Origin: Paracentrotus lividus
Lineage: Eukaryota > Echinodermata > Echinoidea > Camarodonta > Echinidae
Assembly (NCBI GenBank): GCA_940671915.1
Contig: CALNVZ010002100.1
Span: 2,296,699-2,360,698, forward strand
DNA length: 64,000 nucleotides
Direction: 5' to 3'
Positions 11,853 to 23,808 of the stretch are shown here, in pieces; the stretch's first letter is position 1; each line of letters opens with the position of its first letter. A program made the translations under genes and the position numbers. The notes beneath the pieces were generated by a model. That model did no database searches. It was not told the origin of the DNA and saw only the letters and a program-made list of their open reading frames with translations.

Positions 11853-14800
11853 TCATTTCTGTTCGCTCGACGTACTTGGTATATTGACGTTCTCAAGTTG
11901 AAGAGGCGTATAGGATGAAGCTGACTGTCTATCACCTACATTCAGCATGGTATATCTTTGACTAGTCGTACCGTCTGGTAAATTTACTTCATAAACACTA
12001 CCCCTTTGCGGTTGAGTCGCCATGAGCACGATGTTCTTGTTAAGACGTAGTGCTCTCGATTTAAAAAGTGGGAAGTTTTGGTAGATGTGTTCCTCGGGTA
12101 CAACCAACATTGAGGGCGCTATTGTAGTTTCTGCTTGTTGCGTGGTTGCGTTTGTTCTTGCGTCGGTTTTAGGAAGGACCTCGTATTGAAATGGACCCGC
12201 CTCGCAGGTTCCTGGCATCTCTTCCGCTGTCATAAAATAAAAGGGGGATAATACTCCAATAAAATGATGAATCAATGATGTCATAAAAAGGGTATAAACT
12301 TAAACAGAACTGATGTCTCTTGTTCATTTTTGAATAAACTGGTATTTACTGGACAAGAAGAAAAATTCTGTTTAGGGAAACGCTATCAATATATCAAAAG
12401 CAAATTGTCAATGATTGTACCAATATATTTTCCCCCTCAGAATGTGAAAACCGCCGGGCAGGCGTAACAAAATAGTATCCACTGCCCTAGCTGAATTTTT
12501 CATTTTTATGTCTTCTGTTTATATGAAATTAAATGCAAAATTATAACCACATTGAAGATGGTGCTGTCTTACTGATTTTATTTCGAACCGTACACCCCCC
12601 ACTAACAACAATTCAAAGCCTGCTGATATACCACTAAAACAGTTTCTCATATTGAAAGATGCAATGCCCCAAATTTATGTCATGTAATTCAGCATGATTT
12701 TTTTTGGGTTTTCCGAGAGCTGATGTATCCGGACATGCTCAAACGACCAGAAATAATACATACCCTTATAAAGTTGTATCATTACTGGGTGATTCCTTGT
12801 TAATCTAAAAGAGAATAGAGGAACAGCGCATTGTGAGTATTCGAATCATAACAATTGATACAAAGACTTTCTACAGAAAAAAAAGAAACGAATAAAATAC
12901 AAACAAAAAACGTAGCCGCAGTATTCACCTAGATGCTATTGACATATGTTTGAAGGGGGAAGAATTGGTACCCCTCCTACTCTTTTGGCGCCCGTACAGG
13001 ATACACTCTTCAGAAGGTCTACTGCTACCAACGATATTTTGACAGCGACGCATAGGGTCGCAACTCACGTCACCATCCGAAAGACTTGACTGGGATTTGA
13101 ACCTTGTTCCGATTCTTATCATTTTATGAGTGTTTTTTAATTGATTACATTATGGACTGAGCTAATCAGCATACAAACTTATACAGATAGGACCGAGGTT
13201 TGAATCCCAGTCACGTCTTTCGATAGGTGACGTCAAGGGATGGTCCCAGACGTAAATAATGCGTTGGTGTAACAATATGTGTCGCTGAAACATTACCGGT
13301 TGTAACATCTACCACCTTTAATGTTTAGCCAATAAGAGTGTTTGTTTGGTCGACATAATAAATCAACAAACCAGATGGAAGTCATTAAGAACCGTCTATT
13401 GGATAGAATGATGAGTCACGACGCAAACGAAAACGAGCAGGAAACTCGGGTTCAGCTTCAAGTTGGGAGGGCATCCAAAATTCACACTGATAGAGGGCGT
13501 ATCATAACAAAAACGATACGAAAATGTTTCTTGTGCACATTATGACCCGATTCCCCTGACGGCAATTGAAATGGAAGGTTTTTCACATTATTTGGCACCA
13601 GTACCAGCTAACTCTCGTACGATTTTGAAAATCATTTTCATCCTCGTGTTCTTTTGTCTGAATGTTTTCTTCGTCTGACGATAATCCTGTACAGATGGAA
13701 CGTTGGATTGTGGATGTTATTGAAATGCCATAGAGGTCAAACGTTTATAATAATCACAGAAAGAAAGCTACATGTAGAGATGAGAAGACGTTGGCCCAAC
13801 CCATTACTTTATGGCACAGTTTCATAACCATTGTATTTTCATGTATGTCAAATCAAGGTATAGTTTGTTGTAATTTTCTTAAACAATACGATCCGATGCT
13901 CTAGAGAATATCGGTATGAAACCAACAGGCAAAGTTATCAGACGTTGTGATTGTCAGCCGGTATTTTTATTTTATTATTATTATTTTTTTTTATCTAGGC
14001 CTATATTTCAGCATTTATAAAGATCCTTCAATCGTTACATTTATCGGTTCATTGTATTTCAAAGATTTCTAAATCACCTACATGAGACCGACAATAGACC
14101 ATCACGTCACATATGCTCAATGGCTAAAATAACATATGCTCAATGGCTAAAATATTTTTGTTTGTTTCTTTGTTCGACCAATTTGATGGTGTGTTCATTT
14201 CACAAAACCAACTCGACATCAACAATTTTGTTGCCATTTGGTGCCATCTAATGTTAAACCTTTCAATAACTTTCAATAATAAGTGTCCCACCCGTCTAGG
14301 CTATTACGTCACCTTCTTTTATACATGGTCCATCCGACCAGTATGACCACGACGACGATTCCCAGCATGCCCACGATAGCTGACATCTCGACTGGATGTG
14401 ACGTCGCCCAAGCATTGGAACGAGATTTCTTGATGACGTAGACATCTCCATTATGTGGTGCACCTCTACTTGGTAACCTAGGGTCGGGGTTAGTTTTTCC
14501 TGTTGAACCAGCCCGCTGGTTCTGACCTTTGCCAAGGTAGGAATTCCCTTTCCCCGATGATCCTACAACAAATGATTAAGATAAAATGCATTTGATTTGC
14601 TTGGATTTATTTGATTTAGCATGTATAAGATACACCAAAAAATGAAATCTAAAGTGTTGCCGAAGTAAACACACATTGGATTGATGATCCATCTTCATAA
14701 CAATGGTAGTTGCTCCAATAACTGGGGGAAGGGAGGGCGCCCTACCAACAAACAAAGAAGAACATCCATTTTCGGTGCAATATTTCATATGAATTAATGC

Positions 14801-17800
14801 AATTACTGGCCCCAGTAGAATGTTACTCGTGTTTCGGTTAGCATTTTGTTGCAAGACGCTCTACAGATTTTGTAATACATTTTGTTTAGAACTGCCCCTC
14901 TTTGATTTGTCCCAACAACATGGACAAATTGGCTACGTGTAGGACAGGGTATACTGCATGGTGGTTATCCCCATTTTTCGTAGGGTTCACCAAGTTCGGT
15001 TCACATGCAATCTTGCTATGTGTGGGCATATCCAAATTTTGGAAGATTGCCCCATTATGGATGTACGTGTTACAGGTTCACGCGACTTCAAGTGGATTTT
15101 AAAGGTCGAGAGAACTGTTTTGGCAAGCTCTCAGTGATTGTTGCACAACTGCAAGTTAATGTCATGTGATTTGCAGCAACAAGGGAATTGTTAAGGTTTT
15201 AGAGTGTATAGATCCTTTGAATGCTTGCTACACGCGGTTCAAATCATTTGATTACAATGTTGACGTCTCGAAGAAAAGGCCCCAGAGGTAAACATTTCAT
15301 GAATGGCTACGGAACTTTGTAACATTGAAAAATAAAAGAATGATACGAACTTTTTCTATCGGATAAAAATAAGGGAATCTTACAAAGAAATATCCAGCAT
15401 CTCAAAATTGACTGGGAACATTAAATTCCAATCTGACAGATTACACCACATAAACCTCCAATATTATTTTCTTGAATAGAAGTTCCACATCATTTATTTC
15501 AAAAATTAATCAAGTGGAATATGTGAAATATTTTCTCGTCGTATGTGGCAAAGACATAACAAATTGTAACTGGGCTGTGTTTCACCAAGTTGTTCGTACA
15601 TGTCGTAAGTTACGAATGACTTTACGAACGACTACTGGGGGGCGTTTCATGAAAGGACTTGTCGGACGTTTTATCCGACAAACTGTTATAAGCTACTGAA
15701 ATGCTTGCATCTGATTGGCTGAGAGCAAATTTGTCGGATAAAATGTCTGAAAAGTCCTTGGATGAAATGTCCCCCAGATCAGTTCTTGCACTAAATTATA
15801 AAGTATGTGACACCCCAAAACATGTTCCAGTCGTTCGTAACTTTAAGAACGATGTGGGGGAAAACACCACCCTGGATACCCTACACTCTACAAAAATGAA
15901 ATAGTTGAAAGGGGTATTTTACACTTTTTACAGCGTTTTCGAAAAGGGTGGAAAAGGGTGTCAATTTTCCACCCTTTTTACCCATTTCACATTTTGTGTT
16001 TTAGAGTTTACAGTTTCAATGATTATGGTATTACCTGATGATGTGCCTGTGTCAGCTCCTGAGACTCTTGGTTCGATTGGTGGGCCACCAGGCTGAAAGG
16101 GTATCAGTGTAGCCTCAGCACGACCATCTAATGTTTTATGGGGACATTATACAAAGATTAATAACTTTATCGGGATTAATAGATCAATATATGAGTACTA
16201 GTATATTAATGCTGATAACACAGTATTATCATTTACGAAGCCCATTATGTGTTACCAGTTAGTGGCTCATGTATTCACACAGGTGTCCTAAGTTAAGCCA
16301 TAGCTTATATCTCTGGTAGACGGTCCGTGTCACATTTTGCTAGCCATAGTTAAACCAGAGATTTAAGCTATGACTCAACTTAGGACACCTTTGTGAACAC
16401 TGGCCATTGCGACTACCATGACATCATTGCAACTCACTTGCAGCCAATCATGACTGTTCTATGACTGATAAAGACTCACCGCATCTTGTATGGTTGAGAT
16501 GTCTTGTTGTAATTTATCATGCAGAGAAACCTACATTGCCAAGTCTGCATAAATTATATTGACGCAAATTATCTATATGACAACAAGAGAACTTAGTTAC
16601 CTACATCAACGTATATGAAAAATATATATAAGGGTATTTTTTGTAACACACTCAACAGCGTAATGTGAAAATTTTGACAATTAATTATAAAGTTTACTTC
16701 AACAGTGTCCCCTACTTATCAACATATTTCTTTGTTTCAATTGCTTCTGCAATCAACATCTTTACGTTTCATTATCTTCTACTTCTCACAATTAGCCCTT
16801 GGGATGGTGTCATAATGTTAATAGACAAATTGTTTCGAGGAAAGACCTGTAACTATTTATGAGTCATCATTGCTGTGGCAACAATAATTGTTCCATTTAT
16901 GATAACCTTCACAATATTGAACTATCCTCAAACAATGCCCCTAACTAAAATAATATGTTCTGACTCATTCATATACGCAAATTGAAGACAGAAATTGAAC
17001 AATGCAGGATAATGACACCTCAGGAACTAGTAGCCAATGCTACGATTCACCTGCTATGTCGAGTTGATGGTGTATGTAGAAGGGTGTTGTAGAGTTTGAA
17101 ACTCGATCAAATTTTAAAGCCAGTTGGTCACATGTGTCCAATTAAGGTACGGTACCATACCAGGCATATTGTAATTTATATTGCATGGGTCATTCCGAGA
17201 TTTGATTAAAAAGTTTTATTTAGTAGATAATATAAAAGATTAGATCAAATCAATCTAATCTGTATTAAAAGGCCGGTTTTATTTCCACAGACCTTATGAA
17301 TTTACATGGTAACGATGTATTGGAACAAATTGTTGTTTGCATACGTATCAGGACAACTACCCCGGACAATTACCCCCGGACAACTACCCCGGACAATTAC
17401 CCCCTGAGGACAATTACCCCCGGACAATTACCCCCGGACAATTACCCCCTGAGGACAATTACCCCCGAGGACAATTACCCCCCGGACAATTACCCCCGGA
17501 CAATAACCCCCGGACAATTACCCCCCGGACAATTACCCCCCGGACAATAATCCCCCGACAATTACCCCCCGGACAATAACCCCCGGACAATTACCCCCGG
17601 ACAATTACCCCCCGGACAATTACCCCCGGACAATTACCCCCGGACAATTACCCCGAGGACAATTACCCCCGAGGACAATTACTCCCGGACAATTACCCAT
17701 GGACAATTACCCGAGGACAATTACCCCGCGACAATTACCCCGACGACAACTAGCTCAAGACGAACTAGCTCAAGACGCAACTACCACAAGACAATTACCC

Positions 17801-20800
17801 CCCCCCCCTGGATAATCACCCCCGGACAATTACCCCAGGACCACGTAAGATATTTGTATATTTAATATGGTCCAACGGCAATATTAAAGCACGAAATGCT
17901 TAGTAATAATGTTTATCGTAGAACGCTGTAAGGAGAGCAACAACAACATCAGACTAAACGGTCTTGTACAAGTTGCAAATTATCTCTATACTTCATTTCT
18001 TCCCAATTCCATCATGTTTATTCATATTTGGTCTGGCTAATTGATTGATTTCATTTTTGTGATACAATAAAATTCGATAAAAATCAATTTGTTGGAGAAT
18101 ACTACGTTGTTTTGTCTTTAACAATAATCAATCCTTGATAGTTTTATACAGTAACCACATGAATAAGGTGGTGTAGATCAAATAAAAACTGAATGGTCTG
18201 AAACCATGGTTTCTATGGGCGGTCATAAGGGCCATAATTAATTACTCTGTAAATTAACAAATAAAGTGAAAAATAAGTAATTTATTACATTTGATTTTAC
18301 GATTAACCTTATTTTGCTTAAATTGACATTGGGCTTTAGTTTACATTTTCTTTGCTAATTTATGGAGAATGGAAAAACACTGTATTTGATTATGTCATAT
18401 CGTTTACAATTTAGGAATTTTGGTACTTATTTCCTTCTTTGACGTTTAATTGCTATCACCGTAAATGGTAAAATTACAATGTGTTATTGTGTGTAGGGTA
18501 CATGCAGGTATATGGGCCCCCTAAGCTCATTTGCCTAATTTGCATAAGATTACGAAATGACACACAGTCTAATCTTTGTTTATATGAATCAATAACTACT
18601 GCTCTAACTTTTATTGTGAAGAAAAACAATTATCACCAATCCCCTGTCTGCAATATTCAAATGTTGACGTCATTACCAAAGTGCCCATATTACCTGCATG
18701 TGCAGGTAATATGGGCACATGTATTTAATGTATGTTTTAAAACTACAATGACTCTACCATGTCTGGAATTTGCTTAAAATGTTGAAAATCATTAACTTTA
18801 AGTTATAATTTGAAATTATAAGACACTTCAGTAAATCCTTTGACTATATATTTCATTGTTATGTATTTTGTATATTATTTCTTTTTTTAATATTATTTAA
18901 ATATTATTTTCATTATAAAAGTCAATATAGGACTACAATAAGTTATTTATATTAATTATATACTGTGAATATACCCAAAAAAATCGTAGCAAAAAGATTG
19001 ATTCCTCATCCCAATACTAAGTACCAGAATCATTTCCGCCATTTTGGATGTCCCATGTTACCTGCACTAATGTTGCTGTGTCAGGCATGCATTCACTGCC
19101 ACATTGCACCCCTTCACTAAAACAAAATTGACCTGTAGACGCTAGTATGATAAATATGAAACTATAAGCTTACTAAATATACAAAACAATTGAGGTTACC
19201 CCTCAAACACTCTTTCACCATCAAATTCTGTGAAATATCAAATTTTACATCAGGGTAAAAAAATGCCGTAAGTTTTACCTACCTTGTTGGTTTTCAGCAA
19301 TTCAGCTGCTCTCACGGACAATATATTTTCGTAGACAGTGCATATAACAACATTATGGTGCTCACTCGGTCACCGGTCACCGGTCGACGGTCACGACATG
19401 ATTTGCTTCAGGTGGCCCATATTACCTGCTGGCCCTATTACCTGCATGTCCTATTATCTTTGTTTTAAAGTTATTAAGATTATTTAGTTATAAAGCCACA
19501 TCTTAATCTGGAATATTGGGAAGGAAAAGGGGGGAAAAAGGAAGAAAAAAGAAGAGGGAAAGCAAGGAAAAAAGAAAAGTGACAGAGAGAGAGAAAAGGA
19601 GAAAAAGAAATAAAATAGAAAGGGAAGAGAAAGTAGAAAATAATTCGAAAACATGCAACACGGGCGAGACTCACAATGGGCGCCGCTTGATTCCAACATC
19701 GATGCCGGAGAGGGGGGGGGTAATTGTCCTCGGGGGGTAATTGTCCGGGGGTAATTGTCCGGGGGGGTAATTGTCCTCGGGGGGTAATTGTCCGGGGGTA
19801 ATTGTCCTCGGGGTAATTGTCCTAGGGGGGTAATTGTCCGGGGGGTAATTGTCCTCGGGGTAATGTCCGGGGGTAATTGTCCTCGGGGGTAATTGTCCGG
19901 GGGGTAATTGTCCTCGTGGGGGTAATTGTCCTAGCGGGGGTAATTGTCCGGGTAAATTGTCCGGGGGGTAATTGTCCGGGGGGTGATTGTCCAGGGGGTA
20001 ATTGTCCTAGAACCGTTTGCATATCTTAGTTTTTGCTATATCAGGCAAACAAGTCACTTGCCCGACATAGCAACAACTGAGATTCTGGATTCTGAATAGT
20101 GAAGTTCATTTTCCAATAGCGGTTAGTTTAAATACCTCGTTACTATATGTAGAATTTAGAGATCTGTGAATACATACATATTTTTTTTAATCCGGCTTAT
20201 ACTAAAGGGCCTGTCCCACTGGGGGCGATCATTGTTGCGACAACTGGCGATCTTGCTGTTGTGAGTGTGGTAGCAACTTGTTGTTGTAGCCTAGTGTACA
20301 TATAGTCGTATTTGGGTTTATAATCGCCTTTTTAAAGCCGAACTCCTTACAGTTATGAAATTGTCAGGTTGTCGCCACAACGATCGCCGCTTGTGGGACA
20401 GGCCCTTAAAGGTCACCACACACTATACGAATTGCGACTTGCGACTGACCGACTTTGGATCTGAAATAACCAAGCATGTGTAATTGCAACACGTTCTGTT
20501 ATGCTGCAGTCACACAGATACTTACGTATAGATACGTTTCTGTTGTTTTAATCTTATTTCATCTTCTATTCTATCATTTCTTATGTATTTCTTTGTTTTA
20601 CTGGATGAACGAAATTATCAATATTTCCACTGCTGACTATGACGGGTAGGCATCCATGGGGATCCGCAGAAAAGAAAATAATTTTTGGACGCAACCGGAC
20701 GTAACTCAACGGAAGTGTCTGTGTGACTGTAGCATAAGTGTCTGTGTGACTGTAGCATTATATCTAATCCAGGATCAGTCAGTAGCAAGTCTCGAGTAGT

Positions 20801-23502
20801 ATGGTGTGCGTCCAGAATACCAGCCGTAATCATTGAGGCCTGACCTGAAGACACCAAGGGCGTGGCTCCAATTGTTACCTGGTATTGATGCAGGAACACA
20901 GTGCCCCTCCTGAGGTCTCCACCCAGGGCAGCATCCCAGATCTATTTTGTATACTGTCCGTAGTGCATTCCGATAAGCTGTACGGTATACCACTCTACAG
21001 GAGAAAAATACATTTTCATGATTATGTATACCATTTATCTTTCATAAAGTCGGTTTGAGATATCAAAAAAATAAAATGAAATTTGTATATTAAAAAAAAA
21101 TTGAACTCACTTGTATAAATTTATCCATCAATTTCTGATAAATATGCAATCATGATTTAGGCAGAGACTTGTTTTTGTGAATTTTGAATACATCTATAAA
21201 CATATATTTATATAAAATCCCCTTTGCTGCTCCCATGCATGGCATGGCCATGAAAGTTCTTTAAAATCTTTCCGCTTCTTAAATACTGTTTGACGTTGTT
21301 GTAAACACTCCTTATATTTGATACATTAATGTTTAGTTCAATTTTGTATGGGAGCAAAGAACTATACAGATTCGGTATATAGATTGGTTTGAAAGAGAAC
21401 TATGGTTTTCGGCATGTATGTGTGTCGGGCATGTTTTCCTTGCATTCTGGCAAAAAATGTTATAAATATGCTTTTAAATTATTAAACTCGAAATTCATTG
21501 AGGTTATATGGCCATATCTGGACTTGCAATAATAATTGTAAAGCGCTTAGAGATAAAATTGTTTCATATTAGGCGCTTTATAAATCGCAACTATTATTAT
21601 TATTAATATAATTTAATTTAATTCAGACATGTTAGAAAATAAGTAAATGATTTGTTATAAAGGTGAGAATAATTCTTTAACATCATGCAAAGCCGGTTTC
21701 ATTCAAACTCACACTTAGACATTAGCTGAGGCACCGCACCTCGGACAACATAATAAATGAATTATTATCTAAACCATTCTTTATCTTTTGCGGTTGCAGG
21801 TATCCGGTTACCATGGTAACGCTTACCTGTATGAAGAACATTTTGAGGCGCAGAACCAGTCGCAACAGGTCGCTGTCCGTTTTGTCATAGACTCAGTAAA
21901 TGTCTCTCGTACTGTGATCAGAGCACTGGAAAATATGAAAAATATATGATAATAATTTCCTACCTGTATTCTTAGGTCTAATGGTTTTCAATTTTCATGT
22001 TTATATACCATGTATACCCTGTTCAATGTGTCTTTGAGCATTACTCAAAGTTGCAATTCATTCGTCCAAACGAAATTTTAGTAACATCCTTTTAATATTA
22101 ATTTAATCAAATCTTTGTGTAAAATATGAATAAAAGAAGAAAGCCATGGCTTTGCACTCATCTATTATGATGTATATATTTCATCAAATGAATTACGACC
22201 GAAAATTTTTGATTCCTTAAGTCTTTGGACACACAGAAGGGTATCGGTTAACAATATGAAATTAAATCATTTGAATACTGTGACCCCTGTCAATCATAGC
22301 CTACCTGTACCCTTATCGCAATTCAACAGCTGCATTGACTTGCGACTATGTATTTATTTCTATTTCTCGTTCAAGATCTATATTTATTTGTCAACAGCGG
22401 AAGCATTCACGCTTCTATTAGAGCAAATCAATTAAATCTAATATAGCCTTCTTTAATTGTATACACTTGTTATATGTCATAATTTCCTTTCTCAACAGAC
22501 CATAATATCTTTCCTAACCTTGGGGCTAAAATATTGGTTATGTTTCATAATACGATCTTGATCCTAACCCTATGGTTTAAGGCATTGGTGAATGGCTAGA
22601 AACGTACTGAAACGTAACATAAACAAAGAGACTATAAAAAGTGGAAACTATTTTGTGAAATATTAGGAAATTGAACTTCATTTGACACTTACGAAGTAAA
22701 ACTTTGAAAGAATATAACATATTGTTGTTGTTGTTTTTATATTTTACGGCGCTTTCATTCATTATATTTCATTTCATTATAATGCTCTTTGTAATGTACC
22801 GTAGATTATAGGGATGCAGTAACACTGAATGATATTCAAATCACATTTTATTCGATTAAGCTTATTTTACCAACATAATTATAAACACTTAGGTCAGTCT
22901 GGTATCTCTTCAAAATTGCAAGCTAATTGCTTGCTTTACCTTCGAGATATCAATGATTTCATACTCAAATTTTATAAACCAACCCCGGATGGTTTATAAA
23001 ACCATGTGCTTTTCCACATAGCACAACATACACCCATTTCCTGTTGTATAGTACCCGTCCCTAGCGGCCTGCTGAGCCAGCAACAGAGAGTACTGGTGTT
23101 CGGCTGTAGGCCTATGCTTTGCATTGTTTGTTGCACTGTTTTAAGGTAGTAAATGACTTCCATTTGATCTGAAACTTTCAGTAGTTTGTTTTTACTGTTG
23201 GAACAATATAATTTTATTAATCTTGATCTAATTGCTCTTGTTTTTGAAAGTTACTCAATCCCTTTAAGTTATGAAGACAAAATTCAAATGCAGTTGAAAG
23301 ATAATTTGAATTAATTGAAATCGGGTATTTTACACAATAATCACTGATAATGGAAACACAATTAGATGATGGGGAATATGAGTTTTTATTACCTGATGGT
23401 ATTCCAGCACCGCCCAGGGCCATGCGATAGCGCATGTGACGTCATCAAACCTGACATGGTGAGGATAAAACACCAAAACACAAGGAGTAGATGAAGCTCC
23501 AT
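11853..23502 (-). CDS. EMI-C: single-pass EMI-domain receptor with ITAM-like tail
   Basis: Exon model: 23502-23393, 21925-21827, 20994-20879, 14562-14313, 12804-12764, 12226-11853, giving about 329 aa; all junctions are GT-AG and in phase. Residues 1-22 are a signal peptide. The EMI domain spans about 28-104: GPGRC at 28-32, an unusual CC and two further Cys at 57-66, YRTAYR at 73-78, CCPGW at 91-95. This is very like the EMI of CED-1/Draper/MEGF10 engulfment receptors, but no EGF repeats follow. A Gly/Ser/Pro linker leads to a helix at about 170-189 (AIVGMLGIVVVVILVGWTMY). The tail has YEVL (220), YQNF (254), YEVN (284), and YTML (297) spaced 10 residues from YTPL (311), matching ITAM spacing. 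The 41-nt exon is required to keep frame. Function in phagocytosis or recognition is inferred. Confidence 0.8.
12930..13300. mobile_element. Two degenerate tRNA-SINE pieces in inverted orientation
   Basis: GAGGTTTGAATCCCAGTCAC at 13188 (plus) and AGGTTCAAATCCCAGTCAAG on the minus strand near 13090 are B-box-like and face each other. A tRNA-like lead, GGACTGAGCTAATCAGCAT, precedes the plus copy. The 65-codon minus ORF here is not part of EMI-C, since its phase does not fit. Confidence 0.5.
15572..15872. mobile_element. MITE containing a second MITE
   Basis: Outer ends GGGCTGTGTTTCACCAAG (15572) and, in reverse complement, GGGTGGTGTTTTCCCCC (15872). Inside, 15635-15777 has its own inverted ends CTGGGGGGCGTTTCATG and TTTTATCCGACA words. 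The whole lies in the large EMI-C intron. Confidence 0.7.
16035..16092 (-). other. Candidate 58-nt alternative exon in EMI-C
   Basis: It has a good acceptor (ATACCCTTTCAG|CC) and donor (CATCAG|GTAATA). One frame reads PGGPPIEPRVSGADTGTSS, a plausible extracellular linker that joins the membrane exon in phase. However, 58 nt is not a multiple of three and exon 3 already joins the membrane exon directly in phase, so this exon needs a partner. A 23-nt segment ending at a GTGAGT donor at about 16480 would restore the frame, but its acceptor is weak. Confidence 0.35.
16272..16401. mobile_element. 130-bp hairpin element
   Basis: ATTCACACAGGTGTCCTAAG and its imperfect reverse complement CTTAGGACACCTTTGTGAAC pair, along with AGCCATAGCTTA and ATCTCTGGT words, leaving a short loop. 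It is a small fold-back MITE within an EMI-C intron. Confidence 0.65.
17351..17840. repeat. 14-bp minisatellite array 2 (GGACAATTACCCCC)n
   Basis: Roughly 35 imperfect copies of the unit, inverted relative to arrays 1 and 3. It is preceded by TTGCATACGTATCAGGACAA; the ATCAGGAC part matches the end of array 1 in reverse complement. The last third degenerates to ACAACTAGCTCAAGACGAAC-type units. The DNYPRTITP ORFs are repeat artefacts. Confidence 0.9.
18195..18372. mobile_element. Truncated relative of the 321-517 element
   Basis: GGTCTGAAACCATGGTTTCT, then GGCGGTCATAAGGGCCATAA, matches the arm at 321-365 and its interior AAATTAACAAATaAAGTGAAAA. The matching right arm is missing. Confidence 0.6.
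18490..19455. repeat. Region bounded by and studded with CCATATTACCTGCA words
   Basis: The motif occurs as TGCAGGTATATGGG near 18502, as a perfect palindrome of two GTGCCCATATTACCTGCA arms at 18681-18718, as CCCATGTTACCTGCAC near 19045, and as a tandem pair near 19413-19450. The inverted bounding copies suggest a non-autonomous transposon of about 1 kb. No coding frame was recognised. Confidence 0.4.
19500..20010. repeat. 14-bp minisatellite array 3 with conserved flank
   Basis: A purine-rich tract (19515-19640) leads to CAATGGGCGCCGCTTGATTC, the same flank as array 1, then about 20 copies of GGGGGTAATTGTCC at 19712-20010. The right border GTCCTAGAACCGTTTGCATA resembles the border of array 2 in reverse. 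Confidence 0.85.
20204..20408. mobile_element. 205-bp MITE with AAGGGCCTGTCCCAC ends
   Basis: AAGGGCCTGTCCCACT at the left and GTGGGACAGGCCCTT at the right are inverted partners; the next words GGCGATC and GATCGCC also pair. It is non-coding. Confidence 0.75.
20502..20757. mobile_element. 233-bp-family MITE, copy 4, with duplicated terminus
   Basis: The element runs 20502-20734, inverted relative to copies 1-3 and flanked by TA. Its last 22-23 bp (AAGTGTCTGTGTGACTGTAG and following CA) are repeated once more to 20757. It ends about 120 bp from EMI-C exon 3, on its downstream side. Confidence 0.8.
21535..21602 (+). mobile_element. SINE 3' tail fragment
   Basis: GTAAAGCGCTTAGAGA, then GGCGCTTTATAAATCGCAAC and a TATT microsatellite, matches the tail layout of echinoderm tRNA SINEs. 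It lies in the EMI-C intron between exons 2 and 3. Confidence 0.5.
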
Positions 23503-23570
23503 GGTAACACTATCAGACTATCCACGGCCTCTGCTTCTAAACGGCTATCAGGGATCCATCTTGAAAATCC
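23503..23570 (-). other. 5' UTR part of EMI-C first coding exon
   Basis: A strong acceptor (TTTCTGTTTTTGTGGCAG|GG) precedes base 23570, so a separate upstream non-coding exon is expected, as in EMI-A and EMI-B. I could not locate that exon or a promoter. Confidence 0.5.
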
Positions 23571-23647
23571 CTGCCACAAAAACAGAAATATAGGGATACA
23601 TTTTATCAACATTGTTAGGAAAAAAAACTGTATCAAAGGGTATGACC

Positions 23648-23808
23648 TGGGCACGGTAACACAAAGGTTTGTGATCAATCGCAAATTTGAAAGAAGCATT
23701 GTAATTGGTCACTGATCAGTCATTTGAACAAAACATGCATGCAACAGTGATTGTGATTGGCTATTGCAACTTTCAATTGATTGCAAACCTTTGTGTTACG
23801 GCGCCCTG
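23648..23808. mobile_element. 161-bp MITE, copy 2
   Basis: Ends GGGCACGGTAACACAAAGGT and, in reverse complement, AGGGCGCCGTAACACAAAGG; same length and interior as copy 1 at 3741-3901. It lies just upstream of EMI-C. Confidence 0.8.

Noticed and set aside
12925..13122. 65-codon minus ORF as an EMI-C exon
   Set aside because: Its phase does not fit either neighbour, it lies in an inverted SINE pair, and it has no pyrimidine-rich acceptor.
17296..17579. Pro/Thr-rich ORFs in the minisatellite arrays (also at 1555-1794 and 19822-20022)
   Set aside because: All frames of the 14-bp unit lack stops by chance; there are no start context or splice sites, and the unit length is not a multiple of three.
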